In this document: piece by piece, positions 17,215-25,479 of the stretch
Layout: every line of letters starts with the position of its first letter
Position numbering within the stretch: position 1 is the stretch's first letter
NCBI GenBank assembly: GCA_945904955.1
Contig: CAMDPO010000013.1
Span: 1 to 54,296 of the forward strand
DNA from: Rhizobium sp. Q54
Lineage (GTDB): Bacteria; Pseudomonadota; Alphaproteobacteria; UBA2966; CAIVPW01
Reading direction: 5' to 3'
Length of the DNA: 54,296 bases
Translations under genes and position numbers: made by a program
The notes under the pieces: generated by a model
The model's database searches: none
What the model saw: only the letters and a program-made list of their open reading frames with translations
What the model was told of the DNA's origin: nothing

Positions 17215-18029
17215 GTCTGCAAAACGTTCGGGCACAGGCCACCACCGCCGTGATTCGTGCGGCGCGGCCGCCTCAGGCGAGCGCGGCCTCCAACGCCATG
17301 GCGTTCGGCTGGCGCGCGGTGCTGAAGTTCAAGCACGTGCCGGAGCAGATGTTCGACCTGGTCATGACGCCGATCATGTTCACGCTGCTCTTCACGTTCG
17401 TGTTCGGCGGCGCGCTGGCCGGCTCGCCCAAGGAATACGTGCAGACGTTCCTGCCCGGCATCCTGGTACAGACCGTCGTGTTCAACTCGATGTACTCGGG
17501 CATGGGCCTGTCGACCGACCTCGGCAAGGGCCTGTTCGACCGCTTCCGCTCGCTGCCCATTTGGTCGCTGTCGCCGTTCGCCGGATTGATGGTCGGCGAC
17601 GTGCTGCGCCACCTGATCGCCTCGCTGATCATCTTGGTGATCGGCGTGCTGCTCGGCTACCGGCCGGAGGCGGGCGTGCTCGGCGTGCTCGGCGCGTTCG
17701 CGCTGCTGCTGGTGATCGGCTTCGGCATCGGCTGGATCTTCCTGGTGCTGGGACTCGTCATGAAGACGCCCAGCACGGTGATGACTATGGCCTTCACCGG
17801 CATCATGCCGCTGGTGTTCGCCTCCAACATCATGGTCGACCCAAGCACCATGCCGGGCTGGCTGCGCGTGTTCGTCGAGGCCAACCCGGTCTCGCTGATG
17901 ACGACGGCGATGCGCCGGCTGATGGGCGGCGGCGTGACCCCGGCCGAGATCGGCCTTGCCGTGCTGGCGCCAGCGCTGCTGACCATCACCTTGGCACCGC
18001 TGACCTTGTGGCTGTACCGGCGCCGCTAG
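17211..18029 (+). CDS. DrrB-type ABC-2 permease
   Basis: The 272-residue product is the six-helix ABC-2 membrane partner of the upstream ATPase. Landmarks are a cytoplasmic N-terminus with a RAVLKFKHVPEQMFDLVMTPIM segment, FLPGILVQT, LGKGLFDRFRSLP and SNIMVDPSTMPGWLRVF, all usual in DrrB proteins. Overlap ATGA with the ATPase gene shows translational coupling. A GC-rich region with no clear gene follows to 18125. Confidence 0.9.
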   Translation: MSLQNVRAQATTAVIRAARPPQASAASNAMAFGWRAVLKFKHVPEQMFDLVMTPIMFTLLFTFVFGGALAGSPKEYVQTFLPGILVQTVVFNSMYSGMGLSTDLGKGLFDRFRSLPIWSLSPFAGLMVGDVLRHLIASLIILVIGVLLGYRPEAGVLGVLGAFALLLVIGFGIGWIFLVLGLVMKTPSTVMTMAFTGIMPLVFASNIMVDPSTMPGWLRVFVEANPVSLMTTAMRRLMGGGVTPAEIGLAVLAPALLTITLAPLTLWLYRRR

Positions 18030-18125
18030 CGCCGGCGGGGTTACTCCTTTCGGCCGCCCCGCGCGCCGAAATAGCCCAGGCCTAGCTCGGAGGGTCGCCC
18101 CCGCCCCTCGCGCCCCGGCGCCAGA

Positions 18126-18710
18126 GTGGCGGCGTGCGGTGCGGTGCGCTTCTGTTGGCTGCGGTCCTGGAGCGACCTGGCTCGCATCGGCAACCCGGCG
18201 GCGATCAACAACCTGGCGGTCCTCTACCCCGGCACCGGCGTCGAGCGCGACATGAGCCTCGCCCTGCAGATGCTCGGCGCCGTGTCGGACTTCGGTTACC
18301 CGGTGGCGCAGTACAACCTCGCCAAGGTCTACGCCAACCCAATGACCTATGGCGTCGTCCTGCCCGATCCCGTCACGCGCAGCACCGAGATGTACCGGGC
18401 CGCTGCCCATGGCAGCCACGTGCGGCCGCAGATGCTGCTCGGCGTCCGCATGTATTTGGGCGTCGGCACGCCGCGCGACCCGGCCGGTGCGGCGGCATGG
18501 CTGTCGATCGCGCACACGGGCGCGGCGGAGGCCGACCTCGCGGCGGAGATCGACGCGCTGTTGGCGGCGGCGTTGGCCGGGATGACGGAACCGCAGATGC
18601 GCGAGGCGATCGCAAAACGCGATGCTATCGTGGCGCAGATTCCACCGCAGAACGTGCGCAGAAGACCGCTGCCGGTGCCGCCGACTCTGGTGGCGGTCTT
18701 ACTCCCGTAG
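18126..18710 (+). pseudogene. Sel1-repeat protein, probably N-terminally damaged
   Basis: The frame encodes Sel1-like repeats (DLARIGNPAAINNLAVLY.GTGVERDM, YPVAQYNLAKVYANP, PQMLLGVRMYLGVGTPRDP.GAAAWLSIA) but begins in the middle of a repeat and lacks a signal peptide. In the +1 frame at about 18134 there is a signal-like piece, VRCGALLLAAVL, that joins at almost the same point. This suggests a frameshift and loss of the first repeats. It ends 12 bases inside the convergent sigma-factor gene. A short but functional cytoplasmic protein cannot be excluded. Confidence 0.5.
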
Positions 18711-19934
18711 CTCCGCGAGGCGGCGCGCGTAGAAACGCCGCTCCGGCTCCTGCAGCGTGAGCACGAGGGCGCGCTCGTAGGACGCGCGCGCATCCGCGAC
18801 GCGGCCGAGGCGGCGGCACAGCTCGGCGCGCGTGGCATGGGCCGGGCAGTAGTCGTGCAGGTCGCCGCGCGCCATCAATTCCTCGACGCGCGCGAGTCCC
18901 GCAGCGGGTCCGTCGCGCATGGCGACGGCTGCCGCTCGGTTGAGCGCGATCACCGGCGACGGATCGGCGCGCAGGAGCACGTCGTAAAGGCCGACGATCT
19001 GCGCCCAGTCGGTCGAGGCGGCATCTGCTGCCTCGGCATGGACGGCGGCGATCGCCGCCTGCAGCGCGTACGGCCCGATGCGGCGCTGACCGAGCGCACG
19101 CTCGACGAGCGCACGGCCTTCGTCGATGAGGGCGCGGTCCCACCGCGAGCGGTCCTGCTCGTCGAGCAGCACGATCTCGCCGGCAGCGGTGGTGCGCGCC
19201 GGCCGGCGCGACTCGGTCAGCAACATCAGAGCGAGTAGCCCCATCGCCTCGGGGTCGGGCAGCAGGTCGACGACGAGACGACCGAGACGGATGGCCTCGC
19301 TGGACAGATCTAGACGGGTGAGCGAGCCGCCCGACGACGCGGCGTAGCCCTCGTTGAACACCAGATAGACGACGTGCAGCACGGCATCGAGGCGCGGCGG
19401 CAGCTCGTCGCGCTCGGGCACCTGATAGGGGATGTTTGCATCGCGAATCTTGGTCTTGGCGCGCACGATGCGCTGGGCCACCGTCGGCGGGCGCGTGAGG
19501 AACGCGCGCGCGATCTCCTCGGTGGTGAGGCCGCATATCTCGCGCAGGGTCAGCGCCACCTGGGCGTCGGGCGTGAGCGCCGGGTGGCAACACGTGAAGA
19601 CGAGGCGCAGGCGGTCGTCCTCGATGTCGTCCTGCTCGCCCGCCGCCTCGGCGTCGGCGGTCAAGCGGTCGGCGATTTCGGTCAGCGATGCGTCGAAGCG
19701 AGCGCGCCGCCGCAGCCGGTCGATGGCCTTGAAGCGGCCGGCGGACACCAGCCATGTGCGCGGATTGGTGGGCACGCCGTGCGGCCACTGCTCGACCGCG
19801 GCCATGAATGCGTCGGCCAGCGCCTCCTCGGCGAGGTCAAAATCGCCGAGCAGACGGATGAGGGTGGCGAGGACGCGGGCCTTGTCGGCGCGGTAAACCG
19901 CGGCGACTTCAACCGACACGTCCTCGGCCACCAT
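18699..19934 (-). CDS. ECF42-type RNA polymerase sigma factor with C-terminal TPR-like extension
   Basis: The 411-residue product is about twice as long as a normal ECF sigma factor. Residues about 10-80 hold the sigma2 region (LLGDFDLAEEALADAF, NPRTWLVSAGRFKAIDRLRR), about 120-170 sigma4 (ALTLREICGLTTEEIARAFL). The rest is the group's C-terminal helical extension, opening with YLVFNEGYAASSG, which replaces an anti-sigma factor. In this group the sigma gene is linked to a DGPF (YCII-like) protein gene, exactly as seen just upstream at 19939. The regulon is unknown here. Confidence 0.92.
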   Translation of the reverse strand: MVAEDVSVEVAAVYRADKARVLATLIRLLGDFDLAEEALADAFMAAVEQWPHGVPTNPRTWLVSAGRFKAIDRLRRRARFDASLTEIADRLTADAEAAGEQDDIEDDRLRLVFTCCHPALTPDAQVALTLREICGLTTEEIARAFLTRPPTVAQRIVRAKTKIRDANIPYQVPERDELPPRLDAVLHVVYLVFNEGYAASSGGSLTRLDLSSEAIRLGRLVVDLLPDPEAMGLLALMLLTESRRPARTTAAGEIVLLDEQDRSRWDRALIDEGRALVERALGQRRIGPYALQAAIAAVHAEAADAASTDWAQIVGLYDVLLRADPSPVIALNRAAAVAMRDGPAAGLARVEELMARGDLHDYCPAHATRAELCRRLGRVADARASYERALVLTLQEPERRFYARRLAELRE

Positions 19935-19938
19935 CCAA

Positions 19939-20289
19939 CTACATGATCTCGAGGATCGGTCGCACCTCGACGCTGCCGGATTTGGCGGCCGGAATGCGAG
20001 CCGCCACCTTCATCGCGTCGTTGAGGTCCTTGGCGTTGATCAGGTAGTAGCCGCCGAGCTGCTCCTTGGTCTCCGCAAACGGGCCGTCGGTGGACGACAT
20101 CTTACCGGCGCGGACGCGCACGGTGGTCGCGGCGCTGGTCGGCTGCAGCGCCTCGCCGCCGACGAACTGGCCGCTCTTCTTGATCGAGTCCGTGAAAGCG
20201 CCGTACTCGCTCATCATCGCCTCGCCGTCGCTCTTCGACATGCCGGCTTGCTTCTTTTCCTCGTCATAAATCAGGCACAGGTAGCGCAT
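19939..20289 (-). CDS. YCII/DGPF-domain protein, sigma-factor partner
   Basis: The 116-residue product starts MRYLCLIYDEE and carries the family signature STDGPFAETKEQLGGYYLI. DGPF proteins of the YCII superfamily are encoded beside ECF42-type sigma factors and may modulate them, although no enzyme activity is proven. The frame is open upstream, but the ATG at 20289 matches homologues. Four bases separate it from the sigma gene. Confidence 0.92.
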   Translation of the reverse strand: MRYLCLIYDEEKKQAGMSKSDGEAMMSEYGAFTDSIKKSGQFVGGEALQPTSAATTVRVRAGKMSSTDGPFAETKEQLGGYYLINAKDLNDAMKVAARIPAAKSGSVEVRPILEIM

Positions 20290-20329
20290 GGGGTTCTCCT
20301 CGGCTGGGCGCAGGCGGATTGCCTTGCGG

Positions 20330-20986
20330 TCACCGGTTAGTCGTTCGGCGTGGACGCTTTTCGACCGGGGCGGCAGACTTTTTCTTGCGGACTGCGGTTT
20401 GCGGGTGCGGCGGCTCGCCGGCCGCGAGCCAAGCAAGAATCACGGCCATGCGCCGGGCGCGGGTCTCCGGCTTCTTGGCGGTCGCGAGGCGCCAGGCGAT
20501 GGCGTAGGTGTTGGCCTTGTTCAACGTCGCGAAGAACGCCTTGGCCTTTTTATCCTTGGCGAGCGCGCGCAGGAAGTCCGCCGGGATTTCGATGTCCTTG
20601 GCATTGCCGTAGGCCTGGTCCCAGCGCCCGTCGGCCTTGGCGCGCTCGACCTCGGCGAGGCCGGCGGGCTGCATGCGGCCGGACTCGATCAAGCGCGCGA
20701 CGTGGCCCTTGTTAGTCTTCGACCACAGGCTGCGCTTGCGGCGCGGCGTGTAGAGCTGCGTGAACGACTCGGAATCGAGCGATTTGCGCTGGCCGTCGAT
20801 CCACCCGTAGCAGAGTGCTACCTCAAGAGCCTCGGCGTACGTGACGGTCGCCTTGCCGGAGCCCTTCTTGTAGTAGCGCACCCAGATGCCGTCGGTCTTG
20901 GCGTGGTGCTTGGCGAGCCACGCCTCGAACGCTGCCTGGGTCTTGAAGGCGCGCACCTCGCGTTCGGGGGCGGCGTCCGTGGTCAT
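20330..20986 (-). CDS. YdeI/OmpD-associated family protein
   Basis: The 218-residue product follows the YdeI family: F.....WLAKHH....GIWVRYYKKGSGK, then EALEVALCYGWIDGQRKSLD, Q.YTPRRKRSLWSKTNKGHVARLI and a C-terminal FFATLNKANTYAIAWRLATAKKPETR segment. The tail is rich in Lys and Arg. The role is poorly known (stress and antimicrobial-peptide resistance have been suggested for relatives). Its start overlaps the stop of the decayed HPP-CBS gene by four bases. Confidence 0.85.
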   Translation of the reverse strand: MTTDAAPEREVRAFKTQAAFEAWLAKHHAKTDGIWVRYYKKGSGKATVTYAEALEVALCYGWIDGQRKSLDSESFTQLYTPRRKRSLWSKTNKGHVARLIESGRMQPAGLAEVERAKADGRWDQAYGNAKDIEIPADFLRALAKDKKAKAFFATLNKANTYAIAWRLATAKKPETRARRMAVILAWLAAGEPPHPQTAVRKKKSAAPVEKRPRRTTNR

Positions 20987-21708
20987 CCCTGCCCCGCCGT
21001 GCGCTGATCGTTGGCGGCGGGGACGGTGCGCAACGCCGTGCGACGCGCGCTGGTCGTCGGGAATGCGGTGCCGATCAGGTCGGACTGGGTGACGATGCCG
21101 ACCAGCACCTGGTTCGGGTCAACCACGGGCAACGCGTGGCCGCGATCCGACATGGCTTCGACCAGCACCGAGAGCGGCGTCTCGGCGGTGACCACGTGCA
21201 GGGGCGCGGTCATCGCCTCGCCGACGAGGGTGCCGAGCGCCGGGCCGTGGGCGGGAGGGCGCGGATGCTGTGGGCGCGCATGATCTCGCGCGCCGCAGCG
21301 AGCGGCTTGTCGAGCATGATGGAAGCGACGTCGCGGGACATGATGTCGCCACACGTCGGGTTCGCCGTGGCGGCGTTGGAAGGCAGCGGCCTCGGCGGCC
21401 AAGAGGACCTCATCGTGGGTGCGCAGGGCGCGGTCGATGTCGGCCGAGGATACGCCGACGCGGGCGCTGGGTGGCAGATCGCCGGTGCGGTGCACGTTGG
21501 TGGCGGCGGCCGCCAGCACCAGCAGCACCGTGTCGAGGGCCACCGGGTTGAGCACGAACGCCCAGCCGACCGCCTGCACGGCCTCGCCGCAAGCACGTCG
21601 GTGACGAGCACGCGGAGCAGGGCGCCGATCGCGGCGCGCACCTGCTCCTTTGGCTGGATCGGCGGTAACCCCGGGGAGGAAGCGTTTGAGGTGGGCGAAG
21701 AGCTTCAA
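20983..21708 (-). pseudogene. HPP-family membrane protein with CBS domains, decayed
   Basis: Pieces of one ancestral HPP-CBS protein lie in two frames. MKLFAHLKRFLPGVTADPAK (21708-21649) continues in another frame as VRAAIGALLRVLVTDVLA (21641-21588); the sequence then jumps to GEAVQAVGWAFVLNPVALD (from 21588), so most of the HPP membrane core is missing. Near 21353 the frame changes again for CGDIMSRDVASIMLDKPL (first CBS domain), and from about 21240 the first frame resumes with GEAMTAPLHVVTAETPL and the second CBS domain to the original stop. The first shift is explained by one extra A in AAAGG. A nonfunctional gene is most likely. Confidence 0.85.
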
Positions 21709-21750
21709 CGGGAGCGCGCAGCGACTCGCTCAGCGATTCTGTTTGCCCCT

Positions 21751-21781
21751 CACCCTGCCCTCGCCCCTTGCGGGGAGAGGG
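21751..21781. repeat. Palindromic repeat downstream of ilvE
   Basis: CACCCTGCCCTCGCCCC runs into a hairpin: CCCTC (21758-21762) with GAGGG (21777-21781), and CCCC with GGGG inside, each side of one mismatch. It belongs to the same family as the repeats at 641, 38001 and 53882 and may serve as the ilvE transcript end. Confidence 0.6.
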
Positions 21782-21801
21782 AACGCAGGAGCGTTGCCTG
21801 G

Positions 21802-22689
21802 TTAGGCCAGGACCTTGTCGCGGACCAGGGCTTCGTAGTCCTCGATGAGCTTCTTGGTCATCGGGCCGACCTGATAGGTGGTCTGGTCGATGCTGCCGAT
21901 GGGCGTCACCTCGGCGGCGGTGCCGGTGAGGAACGCCTCGGTGGCGTTGGCGATCTCTTCGGGCTTGATGGCGCGCTCGACCACGGTCATGCCGCGCTTC
22001 TTGGCGAGCTCGATGACGGTCTGGCGCGTGATGCCGTTGAGGAAGCAGTCGGGCGTCGGGGTGTGCAGCTTGCCGTCGATGCCGAAGAAGATGTTGGCGC
22101 CGGTCGCCTCGGCCACCAGGCCGCGGTAGTCGAGCATCATGGCGTCGGTGTAGCCCTCGCGCTCGACCGCGTGCTTGGACAGCGTGCAGATCATGTAGAG
22201 GCCGGCGGCCTTGGCGTGCACCGGCGCGGTGTCGGGCGCAGGACGGCGCCACGGCCCGGTCTTGAGACGGATGCCCTTCTGGCGCGCTTCCTGGCCGAAG
22301 TAGGACGGCCAGCTCCACGCGGCGATCGCCATGTGGATGCGCGTCTGCTGCGCGGACACCGCCATCATCTCGGAGCCGCGCCACGCCACCGGGCGCACGT
22401 AGCCATCGACGATGTTGTTGGCCTTGAGCACCGCGTAGCAGGCGTCGTTGATGGTCTTGGCGTCGTAGGGCAGCGAGAAGCCCATGAGCTTGGCCGACGC
22501 AAACAAGCGGTCGGTGTGCTCGGCGAGCTTGAAGATCCTGCCGTTGTAGGCGCGCTCGCCCTCGAAGACGCCGGAGGCGTAGTGCAGGCCGTGGGTGAGA
22601 ACGTGCAAGCGCGCGTCGCGCCACGGCACCATGTGCCCGTCGTGCCAGATCACGCCATCGCGGTCGTCGTACGGAGCTACGGCTGCCAT
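21802..22689 (-). CDS. ilvE: Branched-chain amino acid aminotransferase
   Basis: This PLP enzyme exchanges amino groups between glutamate and the keto acids of Leu, Ile and Val. The 295-residue product has the fold-type IV hallmarks: HGLHYASGVFEGERAY, R61 region (EHTDRLFASAKLMGF), PLP lysine K160 (HAKAAGLY), and EATGANIFF. The ATG at 22689 gives MAAVAPYDDRDGVIWHDG, typical for alphaproteobacterial IlvE. It diverges from the MarR gene over a 72-base gap with overlapping promoters, a neighbourhood often seen in alphaproteobacteria. Confidence 0.94.
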   Translation of the reverse strand: MAAVAPYDDRDGVIWHDGHMVPWRDARLHVLTHGLHYASGVFEGERAYNGRIFKLAEHTDRLFASAKLMGFSLPYDAKTINDACYAVLKANNIVDGYVRPVAWRGSEMMAVSAQQTRIHMAIAAWSWPSYFGQEARQKGIRLKTGPWRRPAPDTAPVHAKAAGLYMICTLSKHAVEREGYTDAMMLDYRGLVAEATGANIFFGIDGKLHTPTPDCFLNGITRQTVIELAKKRGMTVVERAIKPEEIANATEAFLTGTAAEVTPIGSIDQTTYQVGPMTKKLIEDYEALVRDKVLA

Positions 22690-22725
22690 TGGATTGTTCC
22701 TACGCAACTTCCGGAATGAATTCTG

Positions 22726-22753
22726 TTGCGAGTCGTACCGAACTGCATAAGAT
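22726..22753 (+). promoter_or_regulatory. Candidate petP-like promoter
   Basis: TTGCGA (22726-22731), a 16-base spacer and TAAGAT (22748-22753) predict a transcription start near 22760, one or two bases before the ATG at 22762. This would give a leaderless or nearly leaderless mRNA. Confidence 0.45.
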
Positions 22754-22760
22754 ATGTCAA
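22732..22760 (-). promoter_or_regulatory. Candidate ilvE promoter
   Basis: On the minus strand TTGACA (22760-22755) is followed after 17 bases by TACGAC (22737-22732), 43 bases before the ilvE start. The perfect -35 box lies inside the MarR palindrome, so binding there should affect ilvE. Confidence 0.5.
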
Positions 22761-22773
22761 CATGGTTGACATA
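22753..22773. promoter_or_regulatory. 21-bp perfect palindrome centred on the MarR start codon
   Basis: TATGTCAAC (22753-22761) and GTTGACATA (22765-22773) are perfect inverted repeats separated only by ATG (22762-22764), the start codon of the MarR-family gene. It overlaps the ilvE -35 box and the predicted transcription start of the MarR gene. This is the expected form and size of a MarR dimer site. Confidence 0.75.
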
Positions 22774-23445
22774 AAAGCCGTTCGGTCGCCAAGGGGGCTC
22801 GCCAAAGCTCTGGCCGACAACGATTTACCGGCCCACTACCCGTCAAACGGGGAAGGGCGCGCCTCCGGCGCGACTCGCCACGGCTTTGCCGAGGACGACC
22901 TCCGACAGGCGATCGAGCTGTTGTTCTTTGCCTATCGCGACATGACCGCGGGGCCGGACGAGATGCTGGCGCGGCTTGGCCTCGGCCGCGCCCACCACCG
23001 GGTGCTGCACTTCGTCGGGCGCAACCCCGGCATCACAGTCGCCGGGCTGCTCGCCATCCTGCGCGTCTCCAAGCAGAGCTTGGCGCGCGTGCTGAAGGAC
23101 GTGGTCGAGCGCGGGCTGGTACAGCAGTCGCGCGACGAGGGCGATCAGCGGCGGCGCCCGCTCACCCTGACCAACGCCGGATTCGAATTGGAGCAGACTC
23201 TGTCGGCCGTGCAGCAGGAGCGCTTGTCGCGCGCGTTTGCCGCCGCTGGCGCAGACGCCATCGAGGGATGGCAGACCGTGCTGCTGGCGCTGGTCGAGCC
23301 TGCCGACCGCGAGCGCCTGGAGCACGCCGCGGCACGGCGCAGCGCGTTTGCCCAACGCGCCGAGACGCGCACCTCATTTGTCACTGTCGTCGATTCGATC
23401 GAGCAGGTGTACGAGCAACGCGCCGCAATTCTCCGGCGGAAATGA
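22762..23445 (+). CDS. petP: MarR-family regulator, PetP-like
   Basis: The 227-residue product has a winged-helix MarR domain at about residues 48-170: RQAIELLFFAYRDMTAGPDEML, GRAHHRVLHFVGRNPGITVAGLLAIL, recognition helix KQSLARVLKDVVERGLV and wing RDEGDQRRRPL. The arrangement MarR gene overlapping an OmpR-type gene matches petP-petR of Rhodobacter capsulatus. The first 45 residues are longer than usual, so a later start is possible, but ATG 22762 is the first. The palindrome at its start implies autoregulation. The ligand is unknown. Confidence 0.85.
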   Translation: MVDIKAVRSPRGLAKALADNDLPAHYPSNGEGRASGATRHGFAEDDLRQAIELLFFAYRDMTAGPDEMLARLGLGRAHHRVLHFVGRNPGITVAGLLAILRVSKQSLARVLKDVVERGLVQQSRDEGDQRRRPLTLTNAGFELEQTLSAVQQERLSRAFAAAGADAIEGWQTVLLALVEPADRERLEHAAARRSAFAQRAETRTSFVTVVDSIEQVYEQRAAILRRK

Positions 23446-24137
23446 ACGACCCGACGCTGCAGCCGCATATTCTGGTCGTCGACGACGACACGCGCCTGCG
23501 CGATCTGTTGCGCCAGTACCTTGCCAAGAATGGCTATCGCGTCACCACCGCCGGCAACGCCGCCGAAGCGCGCGAGCGCATGGCGTCGCTGGCGTTCGAC
23601 CTGGTCGTTCTCGACGTGACGATGCCGGGCGAGGACGGCATCTCGTTCACGCGCACCCTGCGCGGGACGATGCAGACTCCCATCCTGCTGCTGACGGCGC
23701 GCGGCGAGGCAGACGACCGTATCGCCGGACTGGAAGCCGGCGCCGACGACTACCTGGCCAAGCCGTTCGAACCGCGCGAGCTGCTGCTGCGCGCCGCGGC
23801 AGTGCTGCGCCGGGTGCAGAAGACGGACGCAGCGCCCGTGCTGCAGCTGGGCGAGCACACGTTCGACGTGGGCCGGGGCGAACTCACGCGCGGCGGCGAG
23901 CCGGTGCACCTGACCACCGCCGAAACGGCGCTGCTGAAGCTGCTGGGCGGCAACGAGCGGTCGCTCCTGTCGCGCACCGCCATCGTTCAGGGCGTCGCCG
24001 CCGGCGGCACGAGCGTGGCCGAGCGCTCGGTCGACGTGCACATCGCCCGCCTGCGCCGTAAGATCGAACCTGATCCGCGCAACCCGCGCTACCTCAAGAC
24101 GGTGTGGGGCGAGGGCTACGTGCTCTGGCCCGACTGA
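23442..24137 (+). CDS. petR: OmpR-family response regulator, PetR-like
   Basis: The 231-residue product has a receiver domain (about 9-120) with phospho-acceptor D58, acidic pocket D14-D15, T85 and K107, and a winged-helix output domain (about 135-230, ERSVDVHIARLRRKIEPDP and TVWGEGYVL). It overlaps the MarR gene by ATGA and precedes the kinase gene by 13 bases, forming one operon. PetR in Rhodobacter capsulatus is needed for growth on respiratory and photosynthetic energy; the same role here is inferred. Confidence 0.92.
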   Translation: MNDPTLQPHILVVDDDTRLRDLLRQYLAKNGYRVTTAGNAAEARERMASLAFDLVVLDVTMPGEDGISFTRTLRGTMQTPILLLTARGEADDRIAGLEAGADDYLAKPFEPRELLLRAAAVLRRVQKTDAAPVLQLGEHTFDVGRGELTRGGEPVHLTTAETALLKLLGGNERSLLSRTAIVQGVAAGGTSVAERSVDVHIARLRRKIEPDPRNPRYLKTVWGEGYVLWPD

Positions 24138-24150
24138 TCCCTAGGACTTG

Positions 24151-25479
24151 ATGGATCCAGTGGGCAGCTTCCTAAGGCAGATCTCGCCGCGCACCCTGAT
24201 GGGGCGCGCCATCGTCATCATCGTGGCACCGATGGTGCTGCTGCTGATGATCGCCACGACGTTCTTCTATGAGCGGCACTGGGACTCGGTGACGCGGCGC
24301 CTGGCGCTCGGAGTCGCGGGCGATATTGCCGTGCTGCTCGCCAACTTCGACAACCTGCAGCGGGCCGGCCAGCTCAACGCGTACGTGGAGAGCGTGCGCA
24401 ACCAGCTGCTCATCACCTTCTTCGTCGAGGACTACGCCGAGTTGCGCCCGACGCCGGCGCGCACCGTGCAGAACCGCATCCTCGACCAGAACCTGACCCA
24501 GGCGCTGACCGAGCGCCTGAACGTGCCGTTCCAGATCGATACGGCGCAGCGCGGCGACTACATCGATATTCGCATGCAGACCGACGCCGGCGTCGCCGTG
24601 GCGCGCGTGCACAAAGACCGGCTGACCAGCGCCACCACGACGTACTTCGTGCTCGCCATGGTGGGGGCGAGCCTGATTCTGGTCGGCATCGCCCTGGTCT
24701 TCCTGCGCAACCAGATACGGCCGATCCGAGGGCTGGCGGCGGCCGCCGACGCGTTCGGCAAGGGCCGCGACATTGCCGACTTCAAGGGCTGGGGGGCGGT
24801 CGAGGTGCGCCAGGCTGCCGCTGCCTTCAACACCATGCGCGGCCGCCTGCGCCGCTTCGTCGCCCAGCGCACCGAGATGCTCGCTGGCGTCTCCCACGAC
24901 CTGCGTACGCCGCTCACGCGCATGCGCCTGCAGATCGCCATGCTATCCGAGTCGCCATCGACCGCAAACCTGAAGTCCGACGTGGACGAGATGGAGGCGA
25001 TGGTCAACGGATACCTCGCCTTCGCCCGCAACCAGGACACCGAGGTGGCGGTCGAGACCGATCTGCCGCGGCTCTTGAATCAAGTCGTCAACAACGCACG
25101 CCGCCAGGGCGCCCAGGTCGTGCTGGCGACCAGCGGCAACCTGGTCGTACCGTTGCATCCCAACGCCTTCCTGCGCTGCATGACCAACCTGGTCGACAAC
25201 GCCCGCCAGTACGCGAGCCGCATTGCCATCAGCGCAGCGCGTGTCGGCAACACCATCGAGATTCTCGTAGATGACGACGGCCCCGGCATCCCGGTTGAGA
25301 AGCGCGAGATCGTGTTCCAGCCCTACCGGCGCCTGGATGAGACGCGTCCGCGCTCGGCGAGTGGGCTGGGCCTTGGACTTGCCATCGCCCGCGACGTGGT
25401 GCGCAGCCACGGCGGCGACATCATTCTCGATACCGCGCCGATGGGCGGCCTGCGCGCCCAGCTGCGGCTGCCGGTTTAG
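24151..25479 (+). CDS. EnvZ-like sensor histidine kinase
   Basis: The 442-residue product is the likely partner of the upstream response regulator. Two transmembrane helices (about 17-40 and 164-186) enclose a periplasmic sensor of some 120 residues. HAMP follows (RNQIRPIRGLAAAADAFGKG), then the phosphorylation site H249 (GVSHDLRTPLTR) and the ATPase domain with N box (NLVDNARQY), DDDGPGIP and GLGLGLAIARDVV. The ATG at 24151 is preferred to the TTG just before it. It ends overlapping the convergent gene by four bases. Confidence 0.93.
   Translation: MDPVGSFLRQISPRTLMGRAIVIIVAPMVLLLMIATTFFYERHWDSVTRRLALGVAGDIAVLLANFDNLQRAGQLNAYVESVRNQLLITFFVEDYAELRPTPARTVQNRILDQNLTQALTERLNVPFQIDTAQRGDYIDIRMQTDAGVAVARVHKDRLTSATTTYFVLAMVGASLILVGIALVFLRNQIRPIRGLAAAADAFGKGRDIADFKGWGAVEVRQAAAAFNTMRGRLRRFVAQRTEMLAGVSHDLRTPLTRMRLQIAMLSESPSTANLKSDVDEMEAMVNGYLAFARNQDTEVAVETDLPRLLNQVVNNARRQGAQVVLATSGNLVVPLHPNAFLRCMTNLVDNARQYASRIAISAARVGNTIEILVDDDGPGIPVEKREIVFQPYRRLDETRPRSASGLGLGLAIARDVVRSHGGDIILDTAPMGGLRAQLRLPV

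Noticed and set aside
18134-18760. 208-residue frame over the Sel1 region
   Set aside because: Only its first dozen residues look like a signal peptide; the rest is Arg-rich shadow. Used only as evidence for a frameshift.
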